From: Streptomyces silvae
GTDB lineage: Bacteria; Actinomycetota; Actinomycetes; Streptomycetales; Streptomycetaceae
Reading direction: 5' to 3'
Assembly: GCF_016745505.1 (NCBI RefSeq)
Contig: NZ_JAERUC010000023.1
Span: 1-62,098, forward strand
Length of the DNA stretch: 62,098 nt
Below the pieces are notes generated by a model, which saw only the letters and a list, made by a program, of their open reading frames with translations, did no database searches and was not told the origin of the DNA. Both the position numbers and the translations under genes were made by a program. This document shows positions 8,400 to 17,576 of this stretch, piece by piece. How positions within the stretch are numbered: position 1 is the stretch's first letter; each line of letters starts with the position of its first letter.

Positions 8400-9089
8400 C
8401 TAGTCCCCCTCCTCTCCACCCGTGCCGAGGGCCGCATCCGGACCGAGGGCCACCATGCGCTTGGCCTCCTCGATCGCGAACCCGAACCCGGCGTCCGGGT
8501 CCCGCAGCAGCGCTTCCGTGGCGAGCGCGTGCGCGCGTACGCCGGGGTCGGGGCCCGCTGCCGCCGCGTGCAGGGCGGGCAGGATCACCTCACCGAGGGC
8601 GATCAGCGCCCGGCTGAGGCTCAGCTGCATCTCCCGTCCGCCACGCCCGAGTTGTGTCGCCAGGGCATCCGCGAGCTCGTTCTCCTCGCCGGACGGCACC
8701 AGGACGACGGCCGCCCGCCAGGCGCTCCGCGCCACCTCGTCCTCGGCGTCGGACAGCAGAGCCCGCGTGATCACCGGCCATGCCTGCCGGTCCCCGATCT
8801 TCGAGAGCGTGTGCAGGGCCTGGCTCCGCGCCTGGTCACGCTCCGAGCGGACCTCGCCGATCAGCGCCGGGACCGTCACGGCGGCCGGGTGGCGGGTCAG
8901 CGCCCAGGTGAGCATCTCGCGCACCTGGAAGTCGGGTTCGGCCGCGCAGCGTTCGAGGAGCTTTCCGACGAACCGGGGGTCGGGCGTCGTACCGGCCGCC
9001 ATCGCCGCCCGCAGCCGTACCGCCGAGCGGTCGGCCTCCAGCGCCCGGAGGGCGTGCGTCACATCCGTGTCCTGCGTCGGCAGGGTCAT
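8400..9089 (-). CDS. HEAT-repeat protein
   Basis: A 229-residue all-helical protein built of HEAT-like repeats (ALRALEADRSAVRLRAAMAAG, CAAEPDFQVREMLTWALTRHP, EVRSERDQARSQALHTLSKIG). It has no signal peptide or membrane segment. The ATG was preferred to the GTG nine bases upstream because GAGGAGG is then correctly spaced. It is the first gene of an operon with the MerR-HEAT regulator, whose repeats resemble it, so the two proteins may pair through their repeats. The biochemical role is unknown. Confidence 0.8.
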   Translation of the reverse strand: MTLPTQDTDVTHALRALEADRSAVRLRAAMAAGTTPDPRFVGKLLERCAAEPDFQVREMLTWALTRHPAAVTVPALIGEVRSERDQARSQALHTLSKIGDRQAWPVITRALLSDAEDEVARSAWRAAVVLVPSGEENELADALATQLGRGGREMQLSLSRALIALGEVILPALHAAAAGPDPGVRAHALATEALLRDPDAGFGFAIEEAKRMVALGPDAALGTGGEEGD

Positions 9090-9110
9090 CGGTACCACCT
9101 CCTCGGCCCC

Positions 9111-9141
9111 ACTGAAGACCTTGCCACGGTGACAAGGTCAA
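9111..9141 (-). promoter_or_regulatory. MerR-type promoter with 19-bp spacer
   Basis: On the minus strand a -35 TTGACC (9136-9141) and a -10-like TTCAGT (9111-9116) are separated by 19 bases. That overlong spacing is the hallmark of MerR-activated promoters. A dyad with seven-base arms, GACCTTG-N9-CAAGGTC (9117-9139), nearly fills the spacer, as expected for MerR binding. It sits just upstream of the HEAT gene, pointing to autoregulation of the operon. The -10 match is weak. Confidence 0.7.
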
Positions 9142-9229
9142 GTTTCGGACGTGTGTACGGTAAGTCGGGGGCATCGCGTCACGGCGGGGGCGCGGACGTC
9201 CGGTTCCGGATCCGGCGCGAGGGAGTTCC

Positions 9230-9574
9230 GTGAAGCACAGCGTGGTCCTTGTGATCCTGTTCGTCGTGCCGGGCCTCTGGGGAGCGGCCACCCTGGGAAG
9301 CGCGCTGACGGCGTCGACGGACATCGTGTGCCCCGGGGAGAACGTGAAGGAGGACGGGGAGGAGCACCCGGGCCCCATGCGGCCCGGGGACACCGGGTGC
9401 GCGGTGCTCGACGGGAGCGTCTCCGTCGGGACGCGTACCTATGAACAGCAGCGGCGGGTCCAGTCCTTGGAGCGGCGCGAGGACGCGATGACCGGCGCCC
9501 TGCTCCTCGCGTACGGCACGGCGGGCGGCCTCCTCGTGTGGCGCGCCCGGCGCCCGGAGTCCGACCGGGACTGA
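9230..9574 (+). CDS. Small membrane-anchored or secreted protein of unknown function
   Basis: A 114-residue protein with an N-terminal hydrophobic segment (residues 4-27, signal peptide or anchor). An extracytoplasmic part of about 55 residues holds two cysteines (IVCPGEN and TGCAVLDG) that could form a disulfide. A second hydrophobic segment near residues 86-105 is followed by a basic tail. GTG start with GAGGGAG upstream. No family recognised. It converges with the SMI1-Lsr2 gene across a shared hairpin. Confidence 0.7.
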   Translation: MKHSVVLVILFVVPGLWGAATLGSALTASTDIVCPGENVKEDGEEHPGPMRPGDTGCAVLDGSVSVGTRTYEQQRRVQSLERREDAMTGALLLAYGTAGGLLVWRARRPESDRD

Positions 9575-9589
9575 TCCCGCACCGGGGCC

Positions 9590-9615
9590 TGGCACGCCAC
9601 GGTCCAGGCGTGCCA
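9590..9615. terminator. Bidirectional hairpin between convergent genes
   Basis: A nine-base perfect stem (TGGCACGCC with GGCGTGCCA) and an eight-base loop lie between two convergent stop codons, so it can serve both directions. There is no clear T-run. Confidence 0.65.
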
Positions 9616-9637
9616 CGGCGCGGATGCCGTCCGGGCG

Positions 9638-10315
9638 TCAGCCCTTGGGGGTCCTGCGCTCCCACGCCTCCCGGACCTCCAGCGGAATCCGCCCCCGTGA
9701 CGGTACGTCGTAACCGCGGGCCCGTGCCCAGGAGCGGATCGTCCCGGTGTCGACGGGCCGGTGACCGGGGAGGGGGCCGGGCTGCCGGGGAACGGGGCGG
9801 GCGGGTGCGAACCCGGCGGGGGCCTCGCCGAGGGAGACCGGGAACAGGGGGACCTCGATCCGCCCGCCGAGGACGGCGGTGAGGAACGCGGTCAGGGTTC
9901 CGTCGTAGGTGAACCAGTCCGGGCCCCGGGCCTGGTTGACCGCGATGCGCCAGCGGTCGGGGTCCCCTGCGGGGTCCGTGATCCAGAAGAGGTACGCGCC
10001 GTTGTCGGTCACGGCGCAGGCGAAGAGCGTCTCCGGATCGTACGGAACGGGGTGCGTGCCCTGTTCACGGTCCTTGCTCAGCCGGGCCCGGAGCCGGCCG
10101 GGCACGGGGCCCGTGAGGTCGGCGTGCTCCGTCGCACCGTGCGGGTGGTAGACGTGGACGAAGCCGTTGAACACCCCGGGCCCGTAACGGTCGGCGAGCT
10201 CCTTGTAGTCCTGCGGCAGCGGCATGCCGAGGGTCGCCTCGACGGTCTCCCAGTGGATGTGCGAGGTCGGGCCCGGGGGCGGGCAGAGCGTGGTGAGAGC
10301 GGTCATTGCGGCCAT
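9638..10315 (-). CDS. SMI1/KNR4 domain fused to an Lsr2-type DNA-binding domain
   Basis: A 225-residue protein. Residues about 15-150 look like a SMI1/KNR4 domain (WETVEATLGMPLPQDYKELADRYGPG, then a VHVYHPHG segment). The last 40 residues (VDTGTIRSWARARGYDVPSRGRIPLEVREAWE) match the C-terminal domain of Lsr2, which binds AT-rich minor groove through the RGRIP motif. SMI1/KNR4 domains are common in toxin-immunity proteins, so the combination suggests a DNA-tethered binding module; this is inference. The start was chosen because CAGGAG precedes that ATG; a second ATG nine bases in has none. No toxin gene is visible nearby. Confidence 0.8.
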   Translation of the reverse strand: MAAMTALTTLCPPPGPTSHIHWETVEATLGMPLPQDYKELADRYGPGVFNGFVHVYHPHGATEHADLTGPVPGRLRARLSKDREQGTHPVPYDPETLFACAVTDNGAYLFWITDPAGDPDRWRIAVNQARGPDWFTYDGTLTAFLTAVLGGRIEVPLFPVSLGEAPAGFAPARPVPRQPGPLPGHRPVDTGTIRSWARARGYDVPSRGRIPLEVREAWERRTPKG

Positions 10316-10430
10316 CGGTCTCCTGAGGCTCCGGTCCTGGATCGTGATCATCCGGCCGGCGGCGGCGTCGGGGCGTCGGATCCTGGGCCCAGTGTGGCGG
10401 AAGAACGGGACAGGTCGCACGAAATGGGGG

Positions 10431-11381
10431 CTACGAACCCCGTACGGGCGCCGGGGCGCTCCCACGTTCGGACAGGAGCCGCATGACGTGACCCACCGCC
10501 GTGAGCCTCTCGTCGACCGTGGCGTCGCCGGGGACCTGGATCTTCGCCCCCGCGTAGGAGAGCCCGCCCCCGGCCGCACGGAGACAGCGGCGTACCTCCT
10601 CGGCGTCCATGAGGGAGGTGGGCTCGTCCTCGGTGAGGGGCAGGTGTGCGTCCGCCCAGGGTCCCCCGTACCGGTTCGCCGTCGGGCCGGCGCCGGAGAA
10701 CACGACACCCTCCAGCAGGTCCTCGGAGGCGAGCCGGATGATCTGGGCGAGCGGCCGGGACCGGTCCTGCGCCTCGATCGCCGAGCGGCCCCAGTTGACG
10801 GTGATGCCGATCCCGGCCTCGTGCGCGAGGGGGATCTCCTCCTCCAGCGGCAGGAACCGCTTCTCTCCCGGGACGGCCGGCGAGTACGCGTCGCAGTGCT
10901 CCAGGACGAGCCGGGTGGACCAGTCGCCCTCGGTGGGTGCGGTCGCCGTGAGCTCTTCGAGGGACCGGGCGAACATCTCTCCGACGGCGGTCGTCGAGGG
11001 GGCGGTGTGGATGTGGAGGGCGGAGACCGACTGCTCACCGGTGAGCTGGTTCAACTCCTCGGCGGCGACGCGGGCCTCACGGACGAACGCGAGCGCCGCC
11101 TGCCGGCCGTCGTGGTCCCCGGAGGCCAGCCCGAAGGTGCCCGAGGCTCCGACGCGCATCATCGTGCCGGGGATCAGGGTGATCACCGAGCGGGTGAACC
11201 GGCCGCGCATCCGGGCGGCCAGCCACCGTACGTCCTCACCGAGGCCGTCGCGGAACGGGAGTTCCAGTCCGTCGGCCATCCCCCGGTCGGCGAGCCCCTC
11301 GTAGAAGTGCTCCTGGTCGGCGCGCTGCGAAGGCAGCGCCGCGTAGGCACCCACGAGGGCGACGGGCTGTGCTGTGTTCAT
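10431..11381 (-). CDS. DUF4862 family protein
   Basis: A 316-residue protein resembling the DUF4862 family, which has a TIM-barrel-like pattern: VALVGAYAALPS at the start, ALHIHTAP, RLVLEHCDAY, GITVNWGRSA and VFSGAGPT. Scattered His, Glu and Asp at strand ends recall sugar-phosphate isomerase/epimerase barrels. It lies directly downstream of a GntR regulator. The start used has GGAG ten bases upstream; an alternative ATG at 11402 overlaps the regulator stop as ATGA and would couple translation but lacks a Shine-Dalgarno. The function is unknown; sugar catabolism is a guess from the fold and regulator. Confidence 0.75.
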   Translation of the reverse strand: MNTAQPVALVGAYAALPSQRADQEHFYEGLADRGMADGLELPFRDGLGEDVRWLAARMRGRFTRSVITLIPGTMMRVGASGTFGLASGDHDGRQAALAFVREARVAAEELNQLTGEQSVSALHIHTAPSTTAVGEMFARSLEELTATAPTEGDWSTRLVLEHCDAYSPAVPGEKRFLPLEEEIPLAHEAGIGITVNWGRSAIEAQDRSRPLAQIIRLASEDLLEGVVFSGAGPTANRYGGPWADAHLPLTEDEPTSLMDAEEVRRCLRAAGGGLSYAGAKIQVPGDATVDERLTAVGHVMRLLSERGSAPAPVRGS

Positions 11382-11398
11382 GGTGCCGGTTCTCCGGT

Positions 11399-12148
11399 TC
11401 ATGGCGTCGTCACGCCGAGCGCTTTGCCGATGGGGTCGTAGTGCGACGTGACCGCCGCGTGGAAGGCGCGGGCGTCGCCCGCCTCGGCCGCGTCGAGCAT
11501 CAGCCCGTGCGCGCGAGCCGTCTGGTCCATGTCGGCCGCGACGGAGAGCCCCAGGGTGGGCACCACCACGGTGTGCACCTCCCAGAACGCACTGACGAGC
11601 TGCCCGACCAGGGCGTTGTCCAGCCGCGCCAGCAGCCCGGTGTGGAACGCGCGGTCCTGCTGCGGGAAGGCCCGGCCCTCGGCGGCCTCGGCGACCATCT
11701 CGTCCACCAGCGCGTGCAGACCGGGGTTGGAGGTGCCCGCAAGGCTCGCCACGATGCGCTCGGCCATGCCGTGGTCGAGCACCTGACGGATCTCGACCAC
11801 GTCACGCAGTGCGCGCAGGTCGTCGCCGGGGCTCAGCACCCCGCGGAAGACGAGCATCTCGACGAGCGCGTCGAGCGACATGGCGCCCACATACGTGCCG
11901 TGGCCGTGGCGTACGTCGACGATGCCGAGCGTCGACAGGGTGCGGACGGCCTCCCGCACGCTGGAGCGGGAGACCCCGAGACGTTCGCAGAGCTCGGTCT
12001 CGGTGGGCAGCAGGTCGCCGGGGCGCAGGCCCTCGGCCAGGATGAAGTCCTTGATCTGGCCGGTCGTGGTGGCCCGCCGCGAGGCGCCCGCCCCGCGCGG
12101 CACCTCGGGCGTGGGCGCCCCGTAACTGCTCCGTATCTCTGCGGCCAT
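11399..12148 (-). CDS. GntR family regulator, FadR/FCD subfamily
   Basis: A 249-residue regulator with an N-terminal winged helix (LLPTETELCERLGVSRSSVREAVRTLSTLGIVDVRHGHGTYVG, about residues 45-95). A C-terminal FCD domain carries Asp/His metal-ligand candidates (DRAFHTGLLARL, ARAHGLMLDAAEAGD). FCD members bind small organic or sugar acids. The start at MAAEIRSS has AGGGGGCGG upstream; an in-frame GTG 18 bases earlier is possible. It probably controls itself and the downstream DUF4862 gene through the palindrome at 12192-12205. Confidence 0.88.
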   Translation of the reverse strand: MAAEIRSSYGAPTPEVPRGAGASRRATTTGQIKDFILAEGLRPGDLLPTETELCERLGVSRSSVREAVRTLSTLGIVDVRHGHGTYVGAMSLDALVEMLVFRGVLSPGDDLRALRDVVEIRQVLDHGMAERIVASLAGTSNPGLHALVDEMVAEAAEGRAFPQQDRAFHTGLLARLDNALVGQLVSAFWEVHTVVVPTLGLSVAADMDQTARAHGLMLDAAEAGDARAFHAAVTSHYDPIGKALGVTTP

Positions 12149-12191
12149 TCCGCCCCCTGGGTTCACGGTCCTGGGGGTGACCCTACCTAAG

Positions 12192-12205
12192 ATCAGACGT
12201 CTGAT
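12192..12205. promoter_or_regulatory. GntR operator palindrome
   Basis: A perfect 14-base palindrome, ATCAGACGTCTGAT, lies 44 bases upstream of the GntR start. Its form matches FCD-type GntR sites, which are commonly built around CAGACGTCTG-like cores. Autoregulation is inferred from position. Confidence 0.7.
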
Positions 12206-12417
12206 GTTATGGATCGGCGTACATCACGCGACCTGCCCGTGGTCCGAGGAGGAACTCCACCGGCCGACGGGCCCGGCTCCCCACGCCCACGGCCTCCCGG
12301 AGACACCCGTAACACGGCTACGATCGATCACCTGAGAGAGCCGACGAGTTCATCACGCTGTGTGCGACCTGGCAGAACGCGGCCAACAGCCCGGTCCGGA
12401 AGGCTAGGAGAGAAGCT

Positions 12418-13128
12418 GTGTTCTATTACGTCCTGAAGTACGCCGTGCTGGGTCCTCTGCTCCGGCTGCTGTTCCGCCCCCGTATCGAAGGACTGGAACA
12501 CATCCCCGACGACGGCGCCGCCATCGTCGCCGGCAACCATCTCTCCTTCTCCGACCACTTCCTGATGCCGGCGATCCTCAAGCGCCGCATCACGTTCCTC
12601 GCGAAGGCCGAGTACTTCACCGGCCCCGGGATCAAGGGGAAGCTGACCGCGGCGTTCTTCCACAGCATCGGGCAGATCCCCGTGGACCGGTCGGGCAAGG
12701 AGGCCGGGCAGGCGGCCATCCGCGAGGGCCTGGGCGTGCTGGACAAGGGCGAGCTGCTGGGCATCTATCCGGAGGGCACCCGTTCGCACGACGGGCGGCT
12801 GTACAAGGGCAAGGTGGGGGTCGCCGTGATGGCGATCAGGGCGGGCGTCCCGGTCATCCCCTGCGCGATGGTCGGCACGTTCGAGATCCAGCCGCCCGGC
12901 CAGAAGGTGCCGAAGATCAAGCGGGTCACGATCAGGTTCGGGGAGCCGCTGGACTTCTCCCGTTACGCCGGCCTGGAGAACCAGAAGGCGGCGATCCGGG
13001 CGGTCACGGACGAGATCATGTACGCCATCCTCAATCTCTCCGGGCAGGAGTACGTCGACGAGTACGCGGCCAAGGCGAAGGCCGCACAGGCCGAGGAGTC
13101 CAGGAAGTTCCCGCGGCGGCCACGCTGA
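12418..13128 (+). CDS. plsC: 1-acyl-sn-glycerol-3-phosphate acyltransferase
   Basis: A 236-residue PlsC-type acyltransferase that transfers an acyl chain to lysophosphatidate in phospholipid synthesis at the membrane. The catalytic HX4D motif is NHLSFSDH (about residue 40) and the substrate motif is YPEGTRS. The N-terminus has one short hydrophobic stretch. The C-terminal tail is Lys/Arg/Ala-rich. GTG start with GGAGAGAAGCT upstream; a possible -10, TACGAT, is at 12319-12324. Streptomyces encode several paralogues, so which lipid it serves is uncertain. Confidence 0.88.
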   Translation: MFYYVLKYAVLGPLLRLLFRPRIEGLEHIPDDGAAIVAGNHLSFSDHFLMPAILKRRITFLAKAEYFTGPGIKGKLTAAFFHSIGQIPVDRSGKEAGQAAIREGLGVLDKGELLGIYPEGTRSHDGRLYKGKVGVAVMAIRAGVPVIPCAMVGTFEIQPPGQKVPKIKRVTIRFGEPLDFSRYAGLENQKAAIRAVTDEIMYAILNLSGQEYVDEYAAKAKAAQAEESRKFPRRPR

Positions 13129-13193
13129 GCGGGGAATCTGCTGAGGGCCGATCACCCTGGTCCGGCCGGTGAGGCCGCCGTAGCGTCTTCCGT

Positions 13194-14243
13194 ATGAGCA
13201 GAGGACGAGCTTTCGTACTGGGCGCCACGGGACAGATGGGCCGGCCCGCCGTGCGGGCCCTGGCCGAGGACGGCTGGGAGGTGACCGCGGCCTCGCGCGG
13301 CGGTGGCCGGGACGCCGGCTGGGACGCGGGGGTCCGCTCCCTCGCGGTCGACCGCGAGGAGAAGGGGGCGTTGGAGGAGGCGCTGGGCGACGGCTGTGAC
13401 GTCCTCGTCGACATGGTCGCCTTCGGCCGGGACCACGCCGCGCAGCTCACCGGGCTCGCGGGCCGGGTCGGTTCCGCCGTGGTCATCTCCAGCGGCGCGG
13501 TGTACGAGGACGGGCGGGGCCGGAGTTTCGACACCCAGGACGAGCCGGACGGCTTCCCGGAGTACCCGGTGCCGATACGGGAGTCCCAGCGCACGGTCGC
13601 CCCCGGGGACGCGACGTACGGGACGCGGAAGGTCGCGCTGGAGCAGGAGTTGCTCGCGGCGGGCGACGCACTGCCGGTGACGCTGCTCCGGGCGGGGGCG
13701 GTGCACGGACCGCACTGCCGGACCCCGCGCGAGCTGTACTTCGTCAAGCGCCTGCTGGACGGCCGCCGCAGGAGGGTCCTGGCGTACGGCGGGGAGAGCC
13801 GCTTCCACCCGGTCCATGTGTCCAACATGGCCGAGCTGATCCGCCTCGCCGCCCTGCGGCCGGCCTCCCGCGTGCTCAACGCGGGGGATCCGCAGGTGCC
13901 GACCGTCGCCGAGATCGGCGCCGCTGTGGACGCCGTGCTGGGCGTGGAGACCGGCACGGTGCTGGTGGAGGGGCCCCCGCCCGAGGGAGGCATCGGGGAG
14001 ACGCCGTGGGGCGGCGCGCACCCCGTCGTCCAAGACATGTCGGCCGCCGAACGGGAGTTGGGCTACCGCCCGGTGACGGGGTACGCCGAGTCGCTGCCGT
14101 CGACGGTCGAGTGGCTCGCCGCGCGGCTCGAAGGGCGCGACTGGCGGGAGGCCTTCCCCAAGATGCTGCGGAGCTACGGCGAGGGCCTCTTCGACTACGC
14201 GGCGGAGGACGCCTGGCTGGAGCGGTACGACAGGAAGGCCTGA
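13194..14243 (+). CDS. NAD(P)-dependent epimerase/dehydratase family protein
   Basis: A 349-residue extended short-chain dehydrogenase. The dinucleotide-binding GATGQMG is at residues 9-15. The active-site pair is YGTRK (Tyr-x3-Lys), with the preceding Ser in VVISSGAVYEDG. C-terminal substrate-domain motifs follow, such as FHPVHVSNMAELI. The sequence resembles NAD-dependent sugar epimerases, but the substrate is unknown and no sugar genes flank it. A hairpin follows and separates it from the convergent aminopeptidase-like gene. Confidence 0.85.
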   Translation: MSRGRAFVLGATGQMGRPAVRALAEDGWEVTAASRGGGRDAGWDAGVRSLAVDREEKGALEEALGDGCDVLVDMVAFGRDHAAQLTGLAGRVGSAVVISSGAVYEDGRGRSFDTQDEPDGFPEYPVPIRESQRTVAPGDATYGTRKVALEQELLAAGDALPVTLLRAGAVHGPHCRTPRELYFVKRLLDGRRRRVLAYGGESRFHPVHVSNMAELIRLAALRPASRVLNAGDPQVPTVAEIGAAVDAVLGVETGTVLVEGPPPEGGIGETPWGGAHPVVQDMSAAERELGYRPVTGYAESLPSTVEWLAARLEGRDWREAFPKMLRSYGEGLFDYAAEDAWLERYDRKA

Positions 14244-14296
14244 GCGCTTCGTCGCACGGGCCCGGCCCGGGGTGAACGGGGCTGAGCGGGGGTGAA

Positions 14297-14327
14297 CGGG
14301 CGGCCGCCGGACTTCATCGGCCGCCCG
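14297..14327. terminator. Hairpin between convergent genes
   Basis: A ten-base perfect stem (CGGGCGGCCG with CGGCCGCCCG) and an 11-base loop sit between the epimerase stop and the stop of the convergent hydrolase. It can act in both directions. Confidence 0.65.
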
Positions 14328-14344
14328 CTCACGTCAGGTGGTGA

Positions 14345-15973
14345 TCACGGCGTCGGCGTGGCGTGCGGGGTGCACGTCACATCGCGCCGGTCGGTCTTCC
14401 CGGTGAGCAGGTAGGTGTCCACCCGCTCGTTGATGCAGGGGTTGACCAGGCCGGTGACACCGTGCGATCCGGCGCCCTTCTCGGTGATGAGACGGGAGCC
14501 CTTGAACCGCTTGTGCAGCTCGACGGCGCCCTCGTACGGGGTGGCGGCGTCGCGCGTGGACTGCACGATCAGCACCGGCGGCAGGCCCTTGCCGGTACGG
14601 ACGTCCAGCGGGGTCTGCTGCTTGGCCGGCCAGGTCGCACACGGCAGGTTCATCCAGGCGTTGGCCCACGTCATGAACGGGTTGTCCCGGTGCAGCCGTG
14701 TGTTGTCGCGGTCCCACTTCTTCCAGCTGGTGGGCCACTTGGCGTCCGTGCACTCGACGGCCGTGTAGACGGCGTTGCCGTTCTCCGCGCTGATGTTGCC
14801 CGCGGTGTCCGACAGGTCGGGTGCCGCGGCGTCGATCAGCGCCTGGGTGTCGCCGCCCAGGTAGTCGCTCCAGGTCTGGGCGGTGGGCGCCCAGGCGGAG
14901 TCGTAGTACGGCGCGCTCTGGAAGAAGCCGATGAGCTCGGCCGGGCCGAGGACCCCGCCGATCGGCTTCTTCTTGGCCGCGGCACGCAGCGTCAGCCACG
15001 CCTGCTCGACCTTCTCGGGCGTGTCGCCGATGTGGTAGGCAGCGTCGTTCTTGGCGACCCATGCCTTCCAGTCGTTCCAGCGGGTCTGGAAGGCGATGTC
15101 CTGGTTGAGGTTGGCCTCGTACCAGATGTTGCTCTTCGCCGGGTTGACCACGCTGTCGACGATCATGCGGCGTACGTGCGTCGGGAAGAGCGTGCCGTAG
15201 ACCGCGCCCAGGTACGTGCCGTAGGAGACGCCCAGGAAGTTGAGCTTCTTCTCACCGAGCGCGGCGCGGATGACGTCCAGGTCGCGTGCGGTGTTGGGCG
15301 TGGTCATGTGCGGCAGCATGTCGCCGCTGCGTTCGGCGCACCCGTCGGCGTACTCCGCCGCGAGCTTGCGCTGGGCCCGCTTGTCGGCCTCGCTGTCCGG
15401 CACCGGATCGGCCTTCGGAGCCTTCACGAACTCCTGGGGGTCGATGCAGGAGATCGGCGCGGAGTGGCCGACACCGCGCGGGTCGAAGCCCACGAAGTCG
15501 TACGCCTTCGCGGCCTTCGTCCAGAGCGGGTTCTTGGTGACGATGCGCTTGGGGAACGCCATCCCCGAGCCGCCGGGGCCGCCGGGGTTGTAGACGAGCG
15601 CGCCCTGGCGCTCACTCTTCGTGCCCGTGCTGACGTGCCGGTCGACCGCGAGCTTGACCTGCTTGCCGTTCGGCTTGGCGTAGTCGAGCGGAACGCTCAC
15701 CCATCCGCACTGGATGGGTGCGGCGATCGCCCAGTCCGCCGGGCAGTCCGCCCAGTCGATCCCGGTCTTCGCGGCCCGGGCGGCGGCGATCTGGACCCCA
15801 CGCGCCTCCTGGTCGCCGTGGTGCCTGCTGTCGGCACCGGCGGCCGGTGCGGCTATCGCCCCTGCTATGAGCGTGCCCGCTATCAGAGTGCCGGCCGAAC
15901 CGAGCACCGCTGTGCGTCTCAAGTGGAACCTCCCCCTGCGTGATGCGCCGCCCGTGGCGGCGCGTTGGTTCAT
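14345..15973 (-). CDS. Secreted tripeptidyl aminopeptidase-like alpha/beta hydrolase
   Basis: A 542-residue exported serine hydrolase of the Streptomyces tripeptidyl aminopeptidase (Tap/SlpD/SlpE) family. It has a signal peptide: basic RRGRFHLRRTAVLG, a hydrophobic core, then APAAGADS. The oxyanion region is NPGGPGGSG. The nucleophile Ser is in LGVSYGTYLG, the Asp probably in STRDAATPYEG and the His in GAGSHGVTG near the C-terminus. Cysteine pairs suggest disulfides. Its role is extracellular peptide degradation, or trimming of secreted proteins. The start at MNQRAATGG has AAAGGA about 12 bases upstream. Confidence 0.9.
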   Translation of the reverse strand: MNQRAATGGASRRGRFHLRRTAVLGSAGTLIAGTLIAGAIAAPAAGADSRHHGDQEARGVQIAAARAAKTGIDWADCPADWAIAAPIQCGWVSVPLDYAKPNGKQVKLAVDRHVSTGTKSERQGALVYNPGGPGGSGMAFPKRIVTKNPLWTKAAKAYDFVGFDPRGVGHSAPISCIDPQEFVKAPKADPVPDSEADKRAQRKLAAEYADGCAERSGDMLPHMTTPNTARDLDVIRAALGEKKLNFLGVSYGTYLGAVYGTLFPTHVRRMIVDSVVNPAKSNIWYEANLNQDIAFQTRWNDWKAWVAKNDAAYHIGDTPEKVEQAWLTLRAAAKKKPIGGVLGPAELIGFFQSAPYYDSAWAPTAQTWSDYLGGDTQALIDAAAPDLSDTAGNISAENGNAVYTAVECTDAKWPTSWKKWDRDNTRLHRDNPFMTWANAWMNLPCATWPAKQQTPLDVRTGKGLPPVLIVQSTRDAATPYEGAVELHKRFKGSRLITEKGAGSHGVTGLVNPCINERVDTYLLTGKTDRRDVTCTPHATPTP

Positions 15974-16075
15974 GAGTCAGGGGGATCCTTTCGTCTGTGA
16001 GGTTGCTGAGAACAGGGCGTACACGTGTTTCTTTACCGAACCAATAACCGGTGCCCTCTGTCCCGCTGAGCGGAC

Positions 16076-16857
16076 TCACGCTTCCTGGAGGGCCGTTGTC
16101 TCCTTCAGCAGGCCCTCCAGCGCCTCGTCGAGCACCGCGCGCAGCAGCCGTGCGTCGGCGGCGAGCGCGGTCACCAGGACGGCGGGCCCGGCCAGCGGGG
16201 TGAGCGCCGCGCAGGGGCCGAGCAGCCTCGGTGGGGGGAGGGCGTCCTCGAAGGCGGGGTCGACGACGAGCAGTTGCCCGACGGCACGGTGACCGCCCAG
16301 GACGGCCGCACCGTCCCAGCCCCCGGGTGCTCCCGGCCCGTACGCCAGCTGCTGGTCGAGCAGCGGCCGTCCGGCCCTGCGGACGGTCAGGCGGGTGGAG
16401 AGCCGGCCGGTGCGTTCGCCGTGCCGGCCCAGGACCTGTTCCTCGCGCAGCACCAGCCGTGCGGTGGCGGCGAGGTCGGCCCGGGTGGTCAGGTCGAGTT
16501 CGCTGCCGTACGCGGAGACGATCTGTTCGGGGAGCCAGTGGAGTTCGGCCCCCTCCCCCACCCGGAGCCGTACGTCGTAGGAGGCGGGTACGGCGTCCGG
16601 GCCGGCTCCCGGCAGCGCCACGGTGGCGGCCGCGGAGTCCACCGTCAGGCGTGCGCCGTCCCCGGCCAGGACCTCGACGGCGAGCCGGTCGCCGCCCAGG
16701 GGCGCGCTCATCGCGCCGACCACGGTGACGCGTGTGTACGCGGGGTCCGGTGACCTGGTCCGGCGCAGCGCGAGCGGGCCCTCGCTCTCCAGGACCGGGA
16801 GGGCGGTGGATCCCCGTCCGTCGGCCACGGCCGTGATCCGGGCGGTGGCCGTGACGC

Positions 16858-16861
<4 letters not shown>
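16076..16861 (-). CDS. ureD: Urease accessory protein UreD
   Basis: A 261-residue UreD (UreH). It scaffolds the UreF-UreG complex on apo-urease for nickel delivery. It is the last gene of the operon, and its ATG overlaps the ureG stop as ATGA, implying coupled translation. The family is recognised by [26 protein letters not shown] and the beta-rich pattern. The length is near the usual 260-280 residues. A downstream intergenic gap separates it from the aminopeptidase-like gene. Confidence 0.92.
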
Positions 16862-17535
<674 letters not shown>

Positions 17536-17576
17536 GGGGCGGCTCCTGGTGAGAACGATGGGCTGGGTACGCGGCT

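Noticed and set aside
14363..15943. A 526-codon plus-strand frame opposite the aminopeptidase-like gene.
   Set aside because: A shadow of a real gene with signal peptide, Ser-Asp-His motifs and a hairpin; the shadow has no recognisable fold.
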